From Oscillospiraceae bacterium (GTDB lineage: Bacteria; Bacillota; Clostridia; Oscillospirales; Acutalibacteraceae), in assembly GCA_910574995.1 (NCBI GenBank), contig CAJTCS010000004.1:124001-188000 (forward strand): 64,000 nt of DNA. Reading direction: 5' to 3'. The position numbers and the translations under genes were made by a program. The notes under the pieces were generated by a model. It saw nothing but the letters and a program-made list of their open reading frames with translations, was not told the origin of the DNA and did not search any database. Of this stretch, positions 54,663 through 63,094 are shown one piece after another. Positions within the stretch are counted from its first letter, which is position 1. Each line of letters begins with the position of its first letter.

Positions 54663-54689
54663 AGAGCCGATTTGTCAAGGATAAATTCG
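54663..54689. repeat. Element-end repeat beside the Thoeris-like pair
   Basis: On the minus strand GAATTTATCCTTGACAAAT then CGGCTCT, directly before the recombinase CAA codon. It differs from 52888-52913 at only a few positions, in opposite orientation. Confidence 0.6.
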
Positions 54690-54837
54690 CCAGAAAACAT
54701 GACCTTCTGTCCCGAGCAGTTTACTTGCCACAAGAACATGGTTACATGTCCTAAAAAAGATGTAAATACTTGCAATATGAACGAAATTGGAATATACTAA
54801 TAACAGATAGATTGTATGTGGAATGTACACTGAAAAA

Positions 54838-54847
54838 GGGGGGGGGG
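54838..54847. repeat. Homopolymer run of ten G
   Basis: Lies in the gene-free stretch upstream of the TIR gene, 131 bp before its start. Such runs slip easily during replication and could tune promoter spacing; no promoter with boxes on both sides of it could be identified. The rest of 54,690-54,978 shows no gene. Confidence 0.6.
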
Positions 54848-54978
54848 CGTGCGTAATGTCACTTGGAAAATGAATATTACCATCTTCTCGTGGTGGCGGA
54901 ACAATAGCGTTAAGCCATTAGCAATAAATGTCTTGACTATGGTCGCCCCCACCAAAAATGCAAAAGGAGATAAAAAAC

Positions 54979-55584
54979 ATGAAAAAATGGGTTTATATTA
55001 GCGCAGACTACGATGAGAATAGTGGTGATCAGGATGTTATCAAGCAACTCAAAAAATGGTCTGATGACGACCGTTTCAAGGTCACTTTCACCGATACTGC
55101 ACAGGTCGCTTCTGGAAGCGTGTCCAAAGATTCTGACTGCCGTGCCTGCGACTTGAAGGAGGAGTTCAACAAGCAGATCAACGCATCGTCTTCCGTCATC
55201 ATCATTATTGGGGATAGAACACGGTTCCGCACTGCTGGCGACATCTGCCCACGGACAACCAATGGTCAGTCAACTAGCGAGTGTACACCATATAAAGGAT
55301 ACACACGCAAGTTATGTAAAATATCTGTGCGCCCATCCTCGGATGGTGATGACATAAGTAAAGTTAACACTTACTCCTATATTCGGCATGAATTTGAACA
55401 GGCAAAGAAGCGTGGGAAAAATATTGTCGTTATTTATAACTCCTTGAACAATATGTCTTCGTGGCTCCCCTCCTATATGAATGATTACAAAGATGTTGCC
55501 CATCCATTCTGGAAAAAGAATGATAAGGGCGAGAAAGTAGGGGACTATGAATTTATCAAGAAAGCGTTAGGGTTCGATGATTAA
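54979..55584 (+). CDS. ThsB-like TIR protein (Thoeris)
   Basis: 201 residues. The TIR fold is visible: KKWVYISADYDEN (strand A), FKVTFTDTAQ, SSSVIIIIGDRTRF (strand D) and YIRHEFEQAKKRGKNIVVIYNSL, where the Glu in HEFEQA is in the expected catalytic place. In Thoeris, ThsB senses phage and makes an NAD-derived signal. Start is ATG 54979 (AAGGAG 11 nt upstream). It overlaps the membrane-macro gene by 8 bp. Confidence 0.75.
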   Translation: MKKWVYISADYDENSGDQDVIKQLKKWSDDDRFKVTFTDTAQVASGSVSKDSDCRACDLKEEFNKQINASSSVIIIIGDRTRFRTAGDICPRTTNGQSTSECTPYKGYTRKLCKISVRPSSDGDDISKVNTYSYIRHEFEQAKKRGKNIVVIYNSLNNMSSWLPSYMNDYKDVAHPFWKKNDKGEKVGDYEFIKKALGFDD

Positions 55585-56389
55585 ATTTCTAAGAAAATGT
55601 TTCTTTTGGGCATTGGATGTAGCCGCTATAGTTTTTACTATCGTTCCGGAGTCTGTTTTCGGCGAATACAAGTTGATTGAGAAATGTTCTGACAATAAAA
55701 ACATCATTGTAAACCGCATCTTACTTATTGGGGTAATTTTTGTAGCGGTTATTATCTTATATACAATAGCCAGATTTTTGCGGTGCCGAAAAACTATCAA
55801 AAACGGCAATTATAGCATTTGCATTGAGTACGGAGATTTATTCAAGAAAAAGGGAAAGAAAGTAATTGCCTTCGATGAATGCTTTACAACAGAGATAGGT
55901 GAAACAGCTCCGTGCATAAAATCGAATTCTGTGTGCGGGCAATTTCTCCAAAAGTATTCTGCGGACGATGTTCAACAAAAGATTGAAAATGCACACTTAC
56001 GACAGGCTGCGGGACGATCGCATTTTCAAAATAAGATTAGTTATGAAATCGGCCAGATAGTTCCATACAATGAGGAGTTTTTACTTACGCCATTTGCAAA
56101 GCTAGATGAATCTGGTTTGGGCTATATGCCAACCAAAGAAGACTACCTAAATTTCCTTGCATTATTATGGAAGGAAATTGATGAAAACTACGGGACATCA
56201 AATGTATATGTAACAATTTTCGGTTCGGGACGTACCCGTATGTTTGATGGACTATTAACACTACAGGATTTGCTTGACATGATGATTTGCTCATATAGAC
56301 TTAGTGATCATAAAATAAAATCACCTTATAGGCTCTGCATCGTGTGCAGAAGAAAAGACGGTGTCTCATTAAATAAGATATCAACATAA
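55577..56389 (+). CDS. ThsA-like effector with two membrane helices and a macro-type domain
   Basis: 270 residues. Two membrane segments (about 8-28 and 46-67) and a soluble domain (about 90-265) that includes AFDECFTTEIG, LRQAAGRSHFQNKIS, YEIGQIVPYNEEFLLTPFAKLDE and YVTIFGSGRTRMF. This fits the macro domain of type II Thoeris effectors, where a TIR-made ADP-ribose derivative triggers membrane damage. Coupled to the TIR gene. The alternative is an unrelated membrane sensor, but the pairing argues for Thoeris. Confidence 0.72.
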   Translation: MIKFLRKCFFWALDVAAIVFTIVPESVFGEYKLIEKCSDNKNIIVNRILLIGVIFVAVIILYTIARFLRCRKTIKNGNYSICIEYGDLFKKKGKKVIAFDECFTTEIGETAPCIKSNSVCGQFLQKYSADDVQQKIENAHLRQAAGRSHFQNKISYEIGQIVPYNEEFLLTPFAKLDESGLGYMPTKEDYLNFLALLWKEIDENYGTSNVYVTIFGSGRTRMFDGLLTLQDLLDMMICSYRLSDHKIKSPYRLCIVCRRKDGVSLNKIST

Positions 56390-56443
56390 CCATGACAGAA
56401 CGTAATTTGAGCGTAAGGACAGATTAATACGCCTGACCAATAT

Positions 56444-56480
56444 AGGACGACCAACTTTTCTGTTGGTTGTCCTTGGTTTT
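56444..56480 (+). terminator. Terminator after the Thoeris-like pair
   Basis: AGGACGACCAAC/GTTGGTTGTCCT with one wobble, 6-nt loop, followed by TGGTTTTG. The DNA from here to 56,654 shows no further feature. Confidence 0.75.
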
Positions 56481-56654
56481 GTTTGTCAATAAGTTGTAAA
56501 GGGGCAACAACTCATCCAACCGAACAATAATACATGCTGAAGGTAAACAGGCAACGAGGTTTAGTGATAAACACTTTGTTGGCTTGAATTTCCTACAATT
56601 TGGCGTTATTGATTGAATCCACCATCGATGGCTATAGTTTCAAGACAGGTCTGT

Positions 56655-56744
56655 TCCGATAATATCCCTTATGAGAAAGTGGGGGATGCCGTCACGCCAC
56701 TAGAGGTTCCGTTCGAAATTCCGGAGAGCTGGGAATGGGTGAGG
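56655..56744 (+). repeat. Inversion repeat 1, silent copy (90 bp)
   Basis: Identical over 90 bp, inverted, to 60278-60367. Encodes the end of the N-terminal spacer (PFEIPESWEWVR) just before recognition domain 1. Confidence 0.9.
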
Positions 56745-57293
56745 ATTCGCTCATTAGGTGAGATTATTCGAGGTAGCGGAATCAAACGGACAGAAACAAC
56801 ACCAACTGGAATGCCTTGCGTCCGATATGGAGAACTGTATACAACATACCAGACTTCATTTACAGAAACAGTTTCCTTTATTCCTGAGAGTCTTTATGAT
56901 ACTTGTAAGCGTTTTTCATATGGGGATATTCTAATGACGCTCACAGGAGAAAATAAACCGGATATTGCAAAAGCGGTAGCATATATGGGCAACAAGCCTG
57001 TTGCTGCTGGCGGAGATTTGGCCTTTTGGACACGACATGGTATGAATCCGCTGTTTCTCTCATATCTTATGACCTCGCCCCATGTCATCAATCGTAAAGT
57101 TGCACTTGCGACTGGCGATATAATTGTGCATATCTCAGGAGACAAATTGGGAAGTATTTTGATTCCCATTCCGCCATTGAAGGAACAGGATCGAATAGTT
57201 GAACAGATACTTAAGACTGAGACAGCAATTAAAGAATACTCTGTTAGAGAGGCTGAATTGCAATCCTTGAAGGAAGCCTTTCCCGACTTCCTC

Positions 57294-57483
57294 AAGAAGT
57301 CCATCCTCCAACAAGCTGTCCAGGGTAAACTGGTTCCCCAAGACCCGGAAGACGAACCGGCGGAGGTCCTGCTGGAGCGCATCTGGGGGGAGAAGCAGCG
57401 GCTTGTCCGGGAGGGCAAAATTAAGAAGGACAAGCACGAGTCCATCATTTTCAGACGGGATAATTCCCATTATGAGTTGGTGG
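57294..57483 (+). repeat. Inversion repeat 2, silent copy (190 bp)
   Basis: Identical over 190 bp by eye, inverted, to 59524-59713; weaker identity continues to about 57,540. Encodes the central spacer between the two recognition domains. Confidence 0.88.
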
Positions 57484-58065
57484 GTGGCGTGGAGCGGTGC
57501 ATTGACGAGGAATTGCCCTTTGAGATTCCGGAAAGTTGGGAGTACATAAGACTTAATGATATTGGCGAGTACCGAAAGGGTCCATTTGGCAGTAGTTTGA
57601 CCAAAAATATGTTTGTGCCAAAAGGAGCAAATACAGTTAAGGTATATGAGCAGAAAAATGCGATACAAAAGGACTATGCGCTTGGAACATATTACATTAG
57701 ACAAGATTATTATGAAGCAAAAATGAAAGGGTTCACTGTATGCCCAGGAGACATTATTGTAAGTTGTGCCGGAACTATAGGCGAAACTTATGTTATGCCG
57801 AAAAACATTGAACTTGGAATAATTAATCAAGCCCTCATGCGGATGCGCATTTTTGCGCCCATAAATATTGAGTATTTTTTGCTATACTTTGATTATGTCA
57901 TTAAACAACAGGCTCGTAAGAACAGCAAAGGGTCTGCGATAAAAAACATACCACCATTTGAAGTATTTAAGCAAATTTTACTTCCACTGCCACCCATAAG
58001 CGAGCAAAAACGTATAGTCGCAAGAGTTCATGAACTATTCTCAATCTGCAATCAGCTATAAAACC

Positions 58066-58095
58066 GGGGCATACGCCGGACATGGCATATGCCCC
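58066..58095. terminator. Hairpin between the convergent silent cassette and recombinase
   Basis: GGGGCATACGCC/GGCATATGCCCC with one mismatch and a 6-nt loop, just past both stop codons. No T-run. Confidence 0.5.
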
Positions 58096-58101
58096 CGAAC
58101 T

Positions 58102-58911
58102 TTACCAATCAACAACGGTGTCCACAATCTCCCGCTGCTCTGTGGCGGTTTTGCGGAGGTAGATGCGGGTCGTTTCAATGCTCTCATGTCCCATTAAGTC
58201 GGCAAGAAAAGCAATGTCGTTGCACTTTTCCAAGAAGTTCTTTGCGAACCGATGCCGGAACGAGTGCGGATAAACAACGGCACTATCAATGCCATAGCGT
58301 TCTGCCAGCTTTTTCAGCTGGCCGGAGATGCCCCGCGTTGTGATTCGCTCGCCGAAGCGGTTCAAAAAAATGAAGCCGCTTTCCTTCTGCCTGTCGTTGA
58401 GCCAGGAAAGGGCCTCACCTCGCAATGACTTGGAGATGTAAATTCGCCGCAGCTTGCCGCCCTTGGAATAGAGGTCAAGATGACCCAGCCGGACATGTTC
58501 CGCTTTGATCTGGATCAATTCGCTGACCCTCGCGCCGGTGGCCGCAAGGAAGCGGATCACAAAATACCAGAACAGCTCATCATCCCGCTTCAGACAGAAT
58601 TTGAAGTATTCGTAATCGGCTTCGCTGATGACGTTTTCCAGAAACGATTTCTGCTGCACCCGGACAAAGGGTTGCTTCCACTTTTCCTTGCCGATGCTCT
58701 CCAGATAGCAGTTGATGGCCCGGAGGCGCAGGTTCACCGTCTGCGGCTTGTAGCTGTCGATCAGCCACGCTTTGTAGGCTCGAAGGTTCTTTTGTGTAAC
58801 GGAACTGTACTGGACATCAAATTGCCTGGCAGCGAAAAGATAGGCTGAGATGGTGTTTTCCGAGAGGTTGGAACCTCTCAAGTGTCTTTCAAAGTTTTCG
58901 TAGTCAATCAT
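58102..58911 (-). CDS. Tyrosine recombinase (hsdS invertase)
   Basis: 269 residues. N-terminal SAM-like domain and a catalytic domain with the full set: Arg in AATGARVSELIQI, Lys in SKGGKLRRIYIS, HSFRHRFAKN (His and Arg), LMGHESIETT (His) and nucleophile Tyr in TTRIYLRKT. It sits between the two hsdS copies and directly after the active one, as in PsrA/XerC-like invertases of phase-variable type I systems. Start is ATG 58911. The ribosome site lies in the loop of a strong hairpin. Confidence 0.88.
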   Translation of the reverse strand: MIDYENFERHLRGSNLSENTISAYLFAARQFDVQYSSVTQKNLRAYKAWLIDSYKPQTVNLRLRAINCYLESIGKEKWKQPFVRVQQKSFLENVISEADYEYFKFCLKRDDELFWYFVIRFLAATGARVSELIQIKAEHVRLGHLDLYSKGGKLRRIYISKSLRGEALSWLNDRQKESGFIFLNRFGERITTRGISGQLKKLAERYGIDSAVVYPHSFRHRFAKNFLEKCNDIAFLADLMGHESIETTRIYLRKTATEQREIVDTVVDW

Positions 58912-58937
58912 GGTGAAAGACCTCCTTTCACCATGAT
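58907..58937 (-). promoter_or_regulatory. Hairpin sequestering the invertase ribosome site and start codon
   Basis: Perfect 13-bp arms ATCATGGTGAAAG (58907-58919) and CTTTCACCATGAT (58925-58937) with a 5-nt loop. In the minus-strand mRNA the AAAGGAGGT ribosome site spans one arm and the loop, and the ATG (58911-58909) is paired in the other arm. Invertase translation should be low unless the hairpin is opened, for example by ribosomes finishing hsdS 31 nt upstream. Confidence 0.7.
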
Positions 58938-58942
58938 TATAC

Positions 58943-60550
58943 TTATATTGACTGGATTAGCAGTAGGAGTTCTTTGATTTTTGCAACGATGCGGTACTGT
59001 TCATTCAAAGGGGGAATAGGCGTCCAGTATGCCTTAATTGTTGCCGTTGCCAATTCTTTCTGCTTAGTAGTTCCGTCAGCCTGTTCTTCAATCATGTTTT
59101 GAACGGTTGGGTTGGAAAAATAGAAATACAAATACTCTGGCAGAACAAACTGTTTGAACGGGCGAATTACAGTGACATGGCTATCTGCAACAGCCAAGCC
59201 ATAAGGATTGGCTGTTGCCTTATAAATTGCCATCCGCCCTAAAGTCCCAAGACCAGTAGAGTTCCACATCAAATCGTTTTCTTGCAGTATGCGATCGGGG
59301 CCGTAGGATGCCAACGAATCAGGGTCAATAAATTGTGCTTTCTCAATGGAAAAACCGCTCCATTGGTTGCATTTTTGAGCTATGACAGGATATTTTTTTA
59401 TTGTTGAATATTTTGGCGACTTTCCCCGTTGAATATATTCACACACATCCATCAACCGTGTCCAGTACCAACTCTCCGGAATCTCAAACGGCAATTCCTC
59501 ATCAATACACCGCTCCACGCCGTCCACCAACTCATAATGGGAATTATCCCGTCTGAAAATGATGGACTCGTGCTTGTCCTTCTTAATTTTGCCCTCCCGG
59601 ACAAGCCGCTGCTTCTCCCCCCAGATGCGCTCCAGCAGGACCTCCGCCGGTTCGTCTTCCGGGTCTTGGGGAACCAGTTTACCCTGGACAGCTTGTTGGA
59701 GGATGGACTTCTTAAGGCGATCTGGAAAGACTTCTTGCACAGCAGCAGACTCTCCATGTACTTCGCCGTAGCTCTGCACCACGGGAAGCACCTCGGATAA
59801 TTTTGCTAAAATTCGGCGTTGTTCTTCCAATGGAGGAATAGGAGTTAGGTATGCCTTAATTGTTACTGTTGCCAATTCTTTTTGCTTAGTTGTTCCATCC
59901 GCTTGATCTTCAATTACACTCTGAACCGTTGGGTTGGCAAAATAAAAGTACAAGTATTCTGGAAGGACAAATTCCTTGAACGGACGAATTATAGTAACAT
60001 GACTATCTGCAACAGCCAATCCGTATGGATTAGCTTCGGTCTCATAAATTGCCATCCGTCCCAAAGTTCCAAGGCCAGTGGAGTTCCACATCAAATCATT
60101 GTCTTGCAGTATGCGCTCAAGGCCATAGGATGCCAATGAATCAGGTTCAATAAATTGTGCTTTCTCAATGGAAAAGCCAGTCCATTGATTACATTTTTGA
60201 GCAATTACAGGATACTTTTTTATTGGTGAGTATTTGGGAGACTTACCGCGCTGGATGTACTCGCAAACATCAATAAGCCTCACCCATTCCCAGCTCTCCG
60301 GAATTTCGAACGGAACCTCTAGTGGCGTGACGGCATCCCCCACTTTCTCATAAGGGATATTATCGGATCCCCGGAAGATGATGGAAGGATTCTTTTCCCG
60401 CTTGATTTTCTTCTCCCGAATCAGCCGCTCCTTCTCGGCGCGGATGCGTTCCAGCAGTACGCTGGCAGGCTCATCGTTTGGGTCCTGGGGAACCAGCTTG
60501 CCCTGCACAGCCATTTGCAGAATAGAATTTTTCAATTGCTGCGCGGTCAT
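58943..60550 (-). CDS. hsdS: Type I specificity subunit (HsdS), active copy with two near-identical recognition domains
   Basis: 535 residues. Start MTAQQLKNSILQMAVQGKLV, recognition domain 1 (about 90-250), PIPPLEEQRRILAKL, central spacer SILQQAVQGKLVPQDPEDEP, recognition domain 2 (about 365-520) and PIPPLNEQYRIVAKI. Both recognition domains carry CEYIQRGKSPKYS-IKKYPV and LMWNSTGLGTLGRMAIY; I count about 22 differences in 160 residues. The subunit should therefore read the same half-site twice. It overlaps the nuclease gene by 4 bp. The order is hsdR-hsdM-nuclease-hsdS-invertase. Confidence 0.9.
   Translation of the reverse strand: MTAQQLKNSILQMAVQGKLVPQDPNDEPASVLLERIRAEKERLIREKKIKREKNPSIIFRGSDNIPYEKVGDAVTPLEVPFEIPESWEWVRLIDVCEYIQRGKSPKYSPIKKYPVIAQKCNQWTGFSIEKAQFIEPDSLASYGLERILQDNDLMWNSTGLGTLGRMAIYETEANPYGLAVADSHVTIIRPFKEFVLPEYLYFYFANPTVQSVIEDQADGTTKQKELATVTIKAYLTPIPPLEEQRRILAKLSEVLPVVQSYGEVHGESAAVQEVFPDRLKKSILQQAVQGKLVPQDPEDEPAEVLLERIWGEKQRLVREGKIKKDKHESIIFRRDNSHYELVDGVERCIDEELPFEIPESWYWTRLMDVCEYIQRGKSPKYSTIKKYPVIAQKCNQWSGFSIEKAQFIDPDSLASYGPDRILQENDLMWNSTGLGTLGRMAIYKATANPYGLAVADSHVTVIRPFKQFVLPEYLYFYFSNPTVQNMIEEQADGTTKQKELATATIKAYWTPIPPLNEQYRIVAKIKELLLLIQSI
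59524..59713 (-). repeat. Inversion repeat 2, active copy (190 bp)
   Basis: Partner of 57294-57483, in the central spacer of the active hsdS. Recombination here exchanges only recognition domain 2. Confidence 0.88.
60278..60367 (-). repeat. Inversion repeat 1, active copy (90 bp)
   Basis: Partner of 56655-56744, in the N-terminal spacer of the active hsdS. Recombination here exchanges both recognition domains. Confidence 0.9.
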
Positions 60551-61563
60551 AGTATGTCCTCCCGTTCCTCGTACTTACGGCGCTCGTTTTCAATATATCG
60601 TTCCAATTCCTCCGCCGTTGGGAGCGTCAACTGATACTTGGAGGCAAAAAGCTGTTTCCCATCGTTCAAAACAGAATATTTTGCAATCGCCTCATTTTTC
60701 TCGGAACACAGAATGATACCGATTGTGGGATTATCATCCTCACCCTTTTGCAGTTCGTCAAAAATGCGGATATAGCTGTCCATCTGCCCAATATCCTGAT
60801 GGGTCAGCTTACCCGTTTTCAGATCGATCAGCACGAAGCATTTCAGGATATAATTGTAAAAGACCAAGTCGATATAAAAATGCTCCCCGTCCAGATCAAT
60901 GTGCTTTTGTCTAGCAACGAATGAAAAGCCGCGGCCAAGTTCAAGCAGAAAGTTCTGAAGTTCTCCAATCAGTGCGCTTTCTAAATCTTTTTCATAGAAA
61001 TCCGCATTTTGCTTCATGCCCAAAAACTCAAGGACATATGGGTCGTGGATCACATCTTCCGGCTTTTTGGCGGGTTCCAATGAGTGGATTTCTCTGCCCA
61101 CCGCTTCCTTATCCTGTGACGAGAGAAGCCGCTCGTAGAAAAAGCTGTCGATCTGCCGCTCCAGCTGACGGGTACTCCAGTTTGCTTTTTCACATTCTTC
61201 CAGATAAAAATTACGTGCTTTCTCATTTTCAACACGCATCAGCATACGGTAATGCGTCCAGCTTAAATTGCTACGCAGCGCGTAGCAATTCGGAAACGTC
61301 AAATAGAACTGGCGCATATTCCGCAGATTCGAGGCCGTAAAGCCTTTGCCGAAATCATGGGTCAATTGCTTTGAAAGTTCCTGCAACAGCTGCCTGCCAT
61401 ATTCCGCACGTTCCGATTTTCCCTGTTGCTCAACGATGCTTTTTCCGATGCTCCAGTAAGCCTGTACCATTGCGGAATTGGCCGCAGAATACGCCTGATT
61501 TCGGGCGGTTTCCAGTATCGACCTTATTTGCTCATAAAACCGGGTATCCATCAATTCATTCAT
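60547..61563 (-). CDS. YhcG-family PDDEXK nuclease-domain protein (DUF1016)
   Basis: 338 residues. N-terminal DUF1016 helical domain (AYWSIGKSIVEQQGKSERAEYG, GKGFTASNLRNMRQFYLTFP, LSWTHYRMLMRV) and C-terminal nuclease-like domain (DLDGEHFYIDLVFYNYILKC, FVLIDLKTGKL). The YIDLVFY...LIDLKTGK pattern supplies a D...D-x-K core. Such genes are often found inside type I loci; the role there is not settled. It overlaps both hsdM and hsdS by 4 bp. Confidence 0.85.
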   Translation of the reverse strand: MNELMDTRFYEQIRSILETARNQAYSAANSAMVQAYWSIGKSIVEQQGKSERAEYGRQLLQELSKQLTHDFGKGFTASNLRNMRQFYLTFPNCYALRSNLSWTHYRMLMRVENEKARNFYLEECEKANWSTRQLERQIDSFFYERLLSSQDKEAVGREIHSLEPAKKPEDVIHDPYVLEFLGMKQNADFYEKDLESALIGELQNFLLELGRGFSFVARQKHIDLDGEHFYIDLVFYNYILKCFVLIDLKTGKLTHQDIGQMDSYIRIFDELQKGEDDNPTIGIILCSEKNEAIAKYSVLNDGKQLFASKYQLTLPTAEELERYIENERRKYEEREDIL

Positions 61564-63089
61564 CCGTCATCCTCCGTCAAATCGATTCCAAGTATCCCTG
61601 TGATCTGAGCAAGAATCCGGTCAATGTCCGCATTCAGGCTGGCCCGCTTTTCTTGATACTGTTGAATCAGTTCCTTTGGCGGAAGGATTTCTTCCTCTTC
61701 ATGAGGATAACCGCAGAGATCGATGTTATAATTCCTCGCTTGCAGTTCGTCCGCCGTGTATTTTTTTGCCTTATCAAAACCGTCAACGGTAATCTCTTCG
61801 CGATGGCTCCACCAATCCACCGCTGGGGCAAAGTGTTCCAGTTTCATGGGCTTGGTCTTGGAGAAGTTCTTGTATCCTTCCGGCATATCCAGCCGGTAGA
61901 ACCATGTTTCTTTGGTAGAGCCTGTGCGGTCAAAAAACAGAATGTTGGTCGTGATGGATGTATAGGGGGAAAACACGCTATGCGGCATACGAATCACTGT
62001 ATGGAGATTGAATTCTGACAGCAGTTTTTTCTTGATCGCCACTTTCGCATTATCTGTTCCAAACAGAAAGCCATCCGGCAGGATCACCGCCGCCCGGCCG
62101 TTTTTCTTCAGCCTGTACATGATAACTAACATAAAGAGGTCGGCAGTCTCGCTGCTGGCAAGGTCAGCCGGGAAGTGATTTTTCACATCCGCTTTCTCGT
62201 TCCCACCGTAAGGAGGATTCATCAGTACCACATCAAACTGGTCGGATTCCACATAGTCCAGGATGTTCCGCAAAAGGGAGTTCCCATGATACACCTGCGG
62301 CACATCCAAGTCATGAAGCAACATATTCGTGATGCAGAGGATGTAGGGGAACTGCTTTTTCTCGATCCCGTAAACTGAATTGCTGTAGGCGGTTCGGTCA
62401 TCCGTTGTCCTGACCTGCGTTTCCAACTCCTTGAGCCAGCTAGTAAGGAACCCGCCGGTACCGCAGGCAAAATCAGCCATCTGTTCCCCGATTTTCGGCT
62501 GAATAATCCGAGCCATAAAATCAGTGACGGCACGAGGAGTATAGTATTCTCCGGCGGAGCCGGCGCTTTGCAGCTCCCTCAAAATAGATTCATAGATTTC
62601 ACCAAAGGCGTGAATTTCATCGTAATCGCCGAGATCTAAATCATCAATCACATTGATGCACTGGCGGAGGAGAACGCCGTCCTTCATATAGTTATTGGCA
62701 TCGGCAAAGGCGGTTTGAACGATAGCTTTTTTGATTGGAGTGTCAGCGGTCACGCGAACGCCCTCAATCTTGACTGTACCATCCTCACCCTTGATATCTG
62801 TTCCTTTCAGAACCGGAAAGAGGGTATTGTTGACAAAGTTCAGCAGAGTATCTCCCGTCATGACCGAACCGGACTTATCATCGTGAGCCCAATTAGACCA
62901 GCAACAGGGCGCAGGGATAATAGAGCGATAATCACTATCGTCCATTTCCCAGTCCTGTTCCTTGGCGTTATATACCTTCAAAAACAGCATCCACGCAATC
63001 TGCTCAATACGCTGGGCATCGCCGTTAATGCCAGCATCGTTCCGCATAATATCTCGTAGCCGTTTTACAAATCCTGATAAATTTCCCAT
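61560..63089 (-). CDS. hsdM: Type I DNA methyltransferase, M subunit (HsdM)
   Basis: 509 residues from ATG 63089. N-terminal HsdM domain (RIEQIAWMLFLKVYNAKEQD), GSAGEYYTPRAVTDFM, AdoMet motif DFACGTGGF (from 206) and NPPYGG (from 291). Distinct from the first HsdM (NPPY rather than NPPF, different N-terminus), so the two systems are unrelated lineages. Separated by 5 bp from hsdR. Confidence 0.92.
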   Translation of the reverse strand: MGNLSGFVKRLRDIMRNDAGINGDAQRIEQIAWMLFLKVYNAKEQDWEMDDSDYRSIIPAPCCWSNWAHDDKSGSVMTGDTLLNFVNNTLFPVLKGTDIKGEDGTVKIEGVRVTADTPIKKAIVQTAFADANNYMKDGVLLRQCINVIDDLDLGDYDEIHAFGEIYESILRELQSAGSAGEYYTPRAVTDFMARIIQPKIGEQMADFACGTGGFLTSWLKELETQVRTTDDRTAYSNSVYGIEKKQFPYILCITNMLLHDLDVPQVYHGNSLLRNILDYVESDQFDVVLMNPPYGGNEKADVKNHFPADLASSETADLFMLVIMYRLKKNGRAAVILPDGFLFGTDNAKVAIKKKLLSEFNLHTVIRMPHSVFSPYTSITTNILFFDRTGSTKETWFYRLDMPEGYKNFSKTKPMKLEHFAPAVDWWSHREEITVDGFDKAKKYTADELQARNYNIDLCGYPHEEEEILPPKELIQQYQEKRASLNADIDRILAQITGILGIDLTEDDG

Positions 63090-63094
63090 GTTTA

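Larger units (their letters stand above)
56655..58061 (+). pseudogene. Silent inverted hsdS cassette
   Basis: Encodes everything of a type I specificity subunit except the first 60 or so residues: spacer, recognition domain 1 (RSLGEIIRGSGIKRTE...), PIPPLKEQDRIVEQIL, the conserved SILQQAVQGKLVPQDPEDEP spacer, recognition domain 2 (NDIGEYRKGPFGSS...) and PLPPISEQKRIVARVHEL. It has no promoter or start of its own (the frame before 56655 is unrelated). It faces the active hsdS and shares two perfect inverted repeats with it, so it stores alternative recognition domains for inversion. Confidence 0.85.

Noticed and set aside
54606-54800. 64-codon plus-strand frame over the recombinase fragment
   Set aside because: It is antisense to recognisable recombinase sequence and has no ribosome site.
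56613-56654. Independent start for the second hsdS-like gene
   Set aside because: The 14 codons before the inverted repeat are unlike any HsdS start and have no ribosome site or promoter; the copy is a silent cassette.
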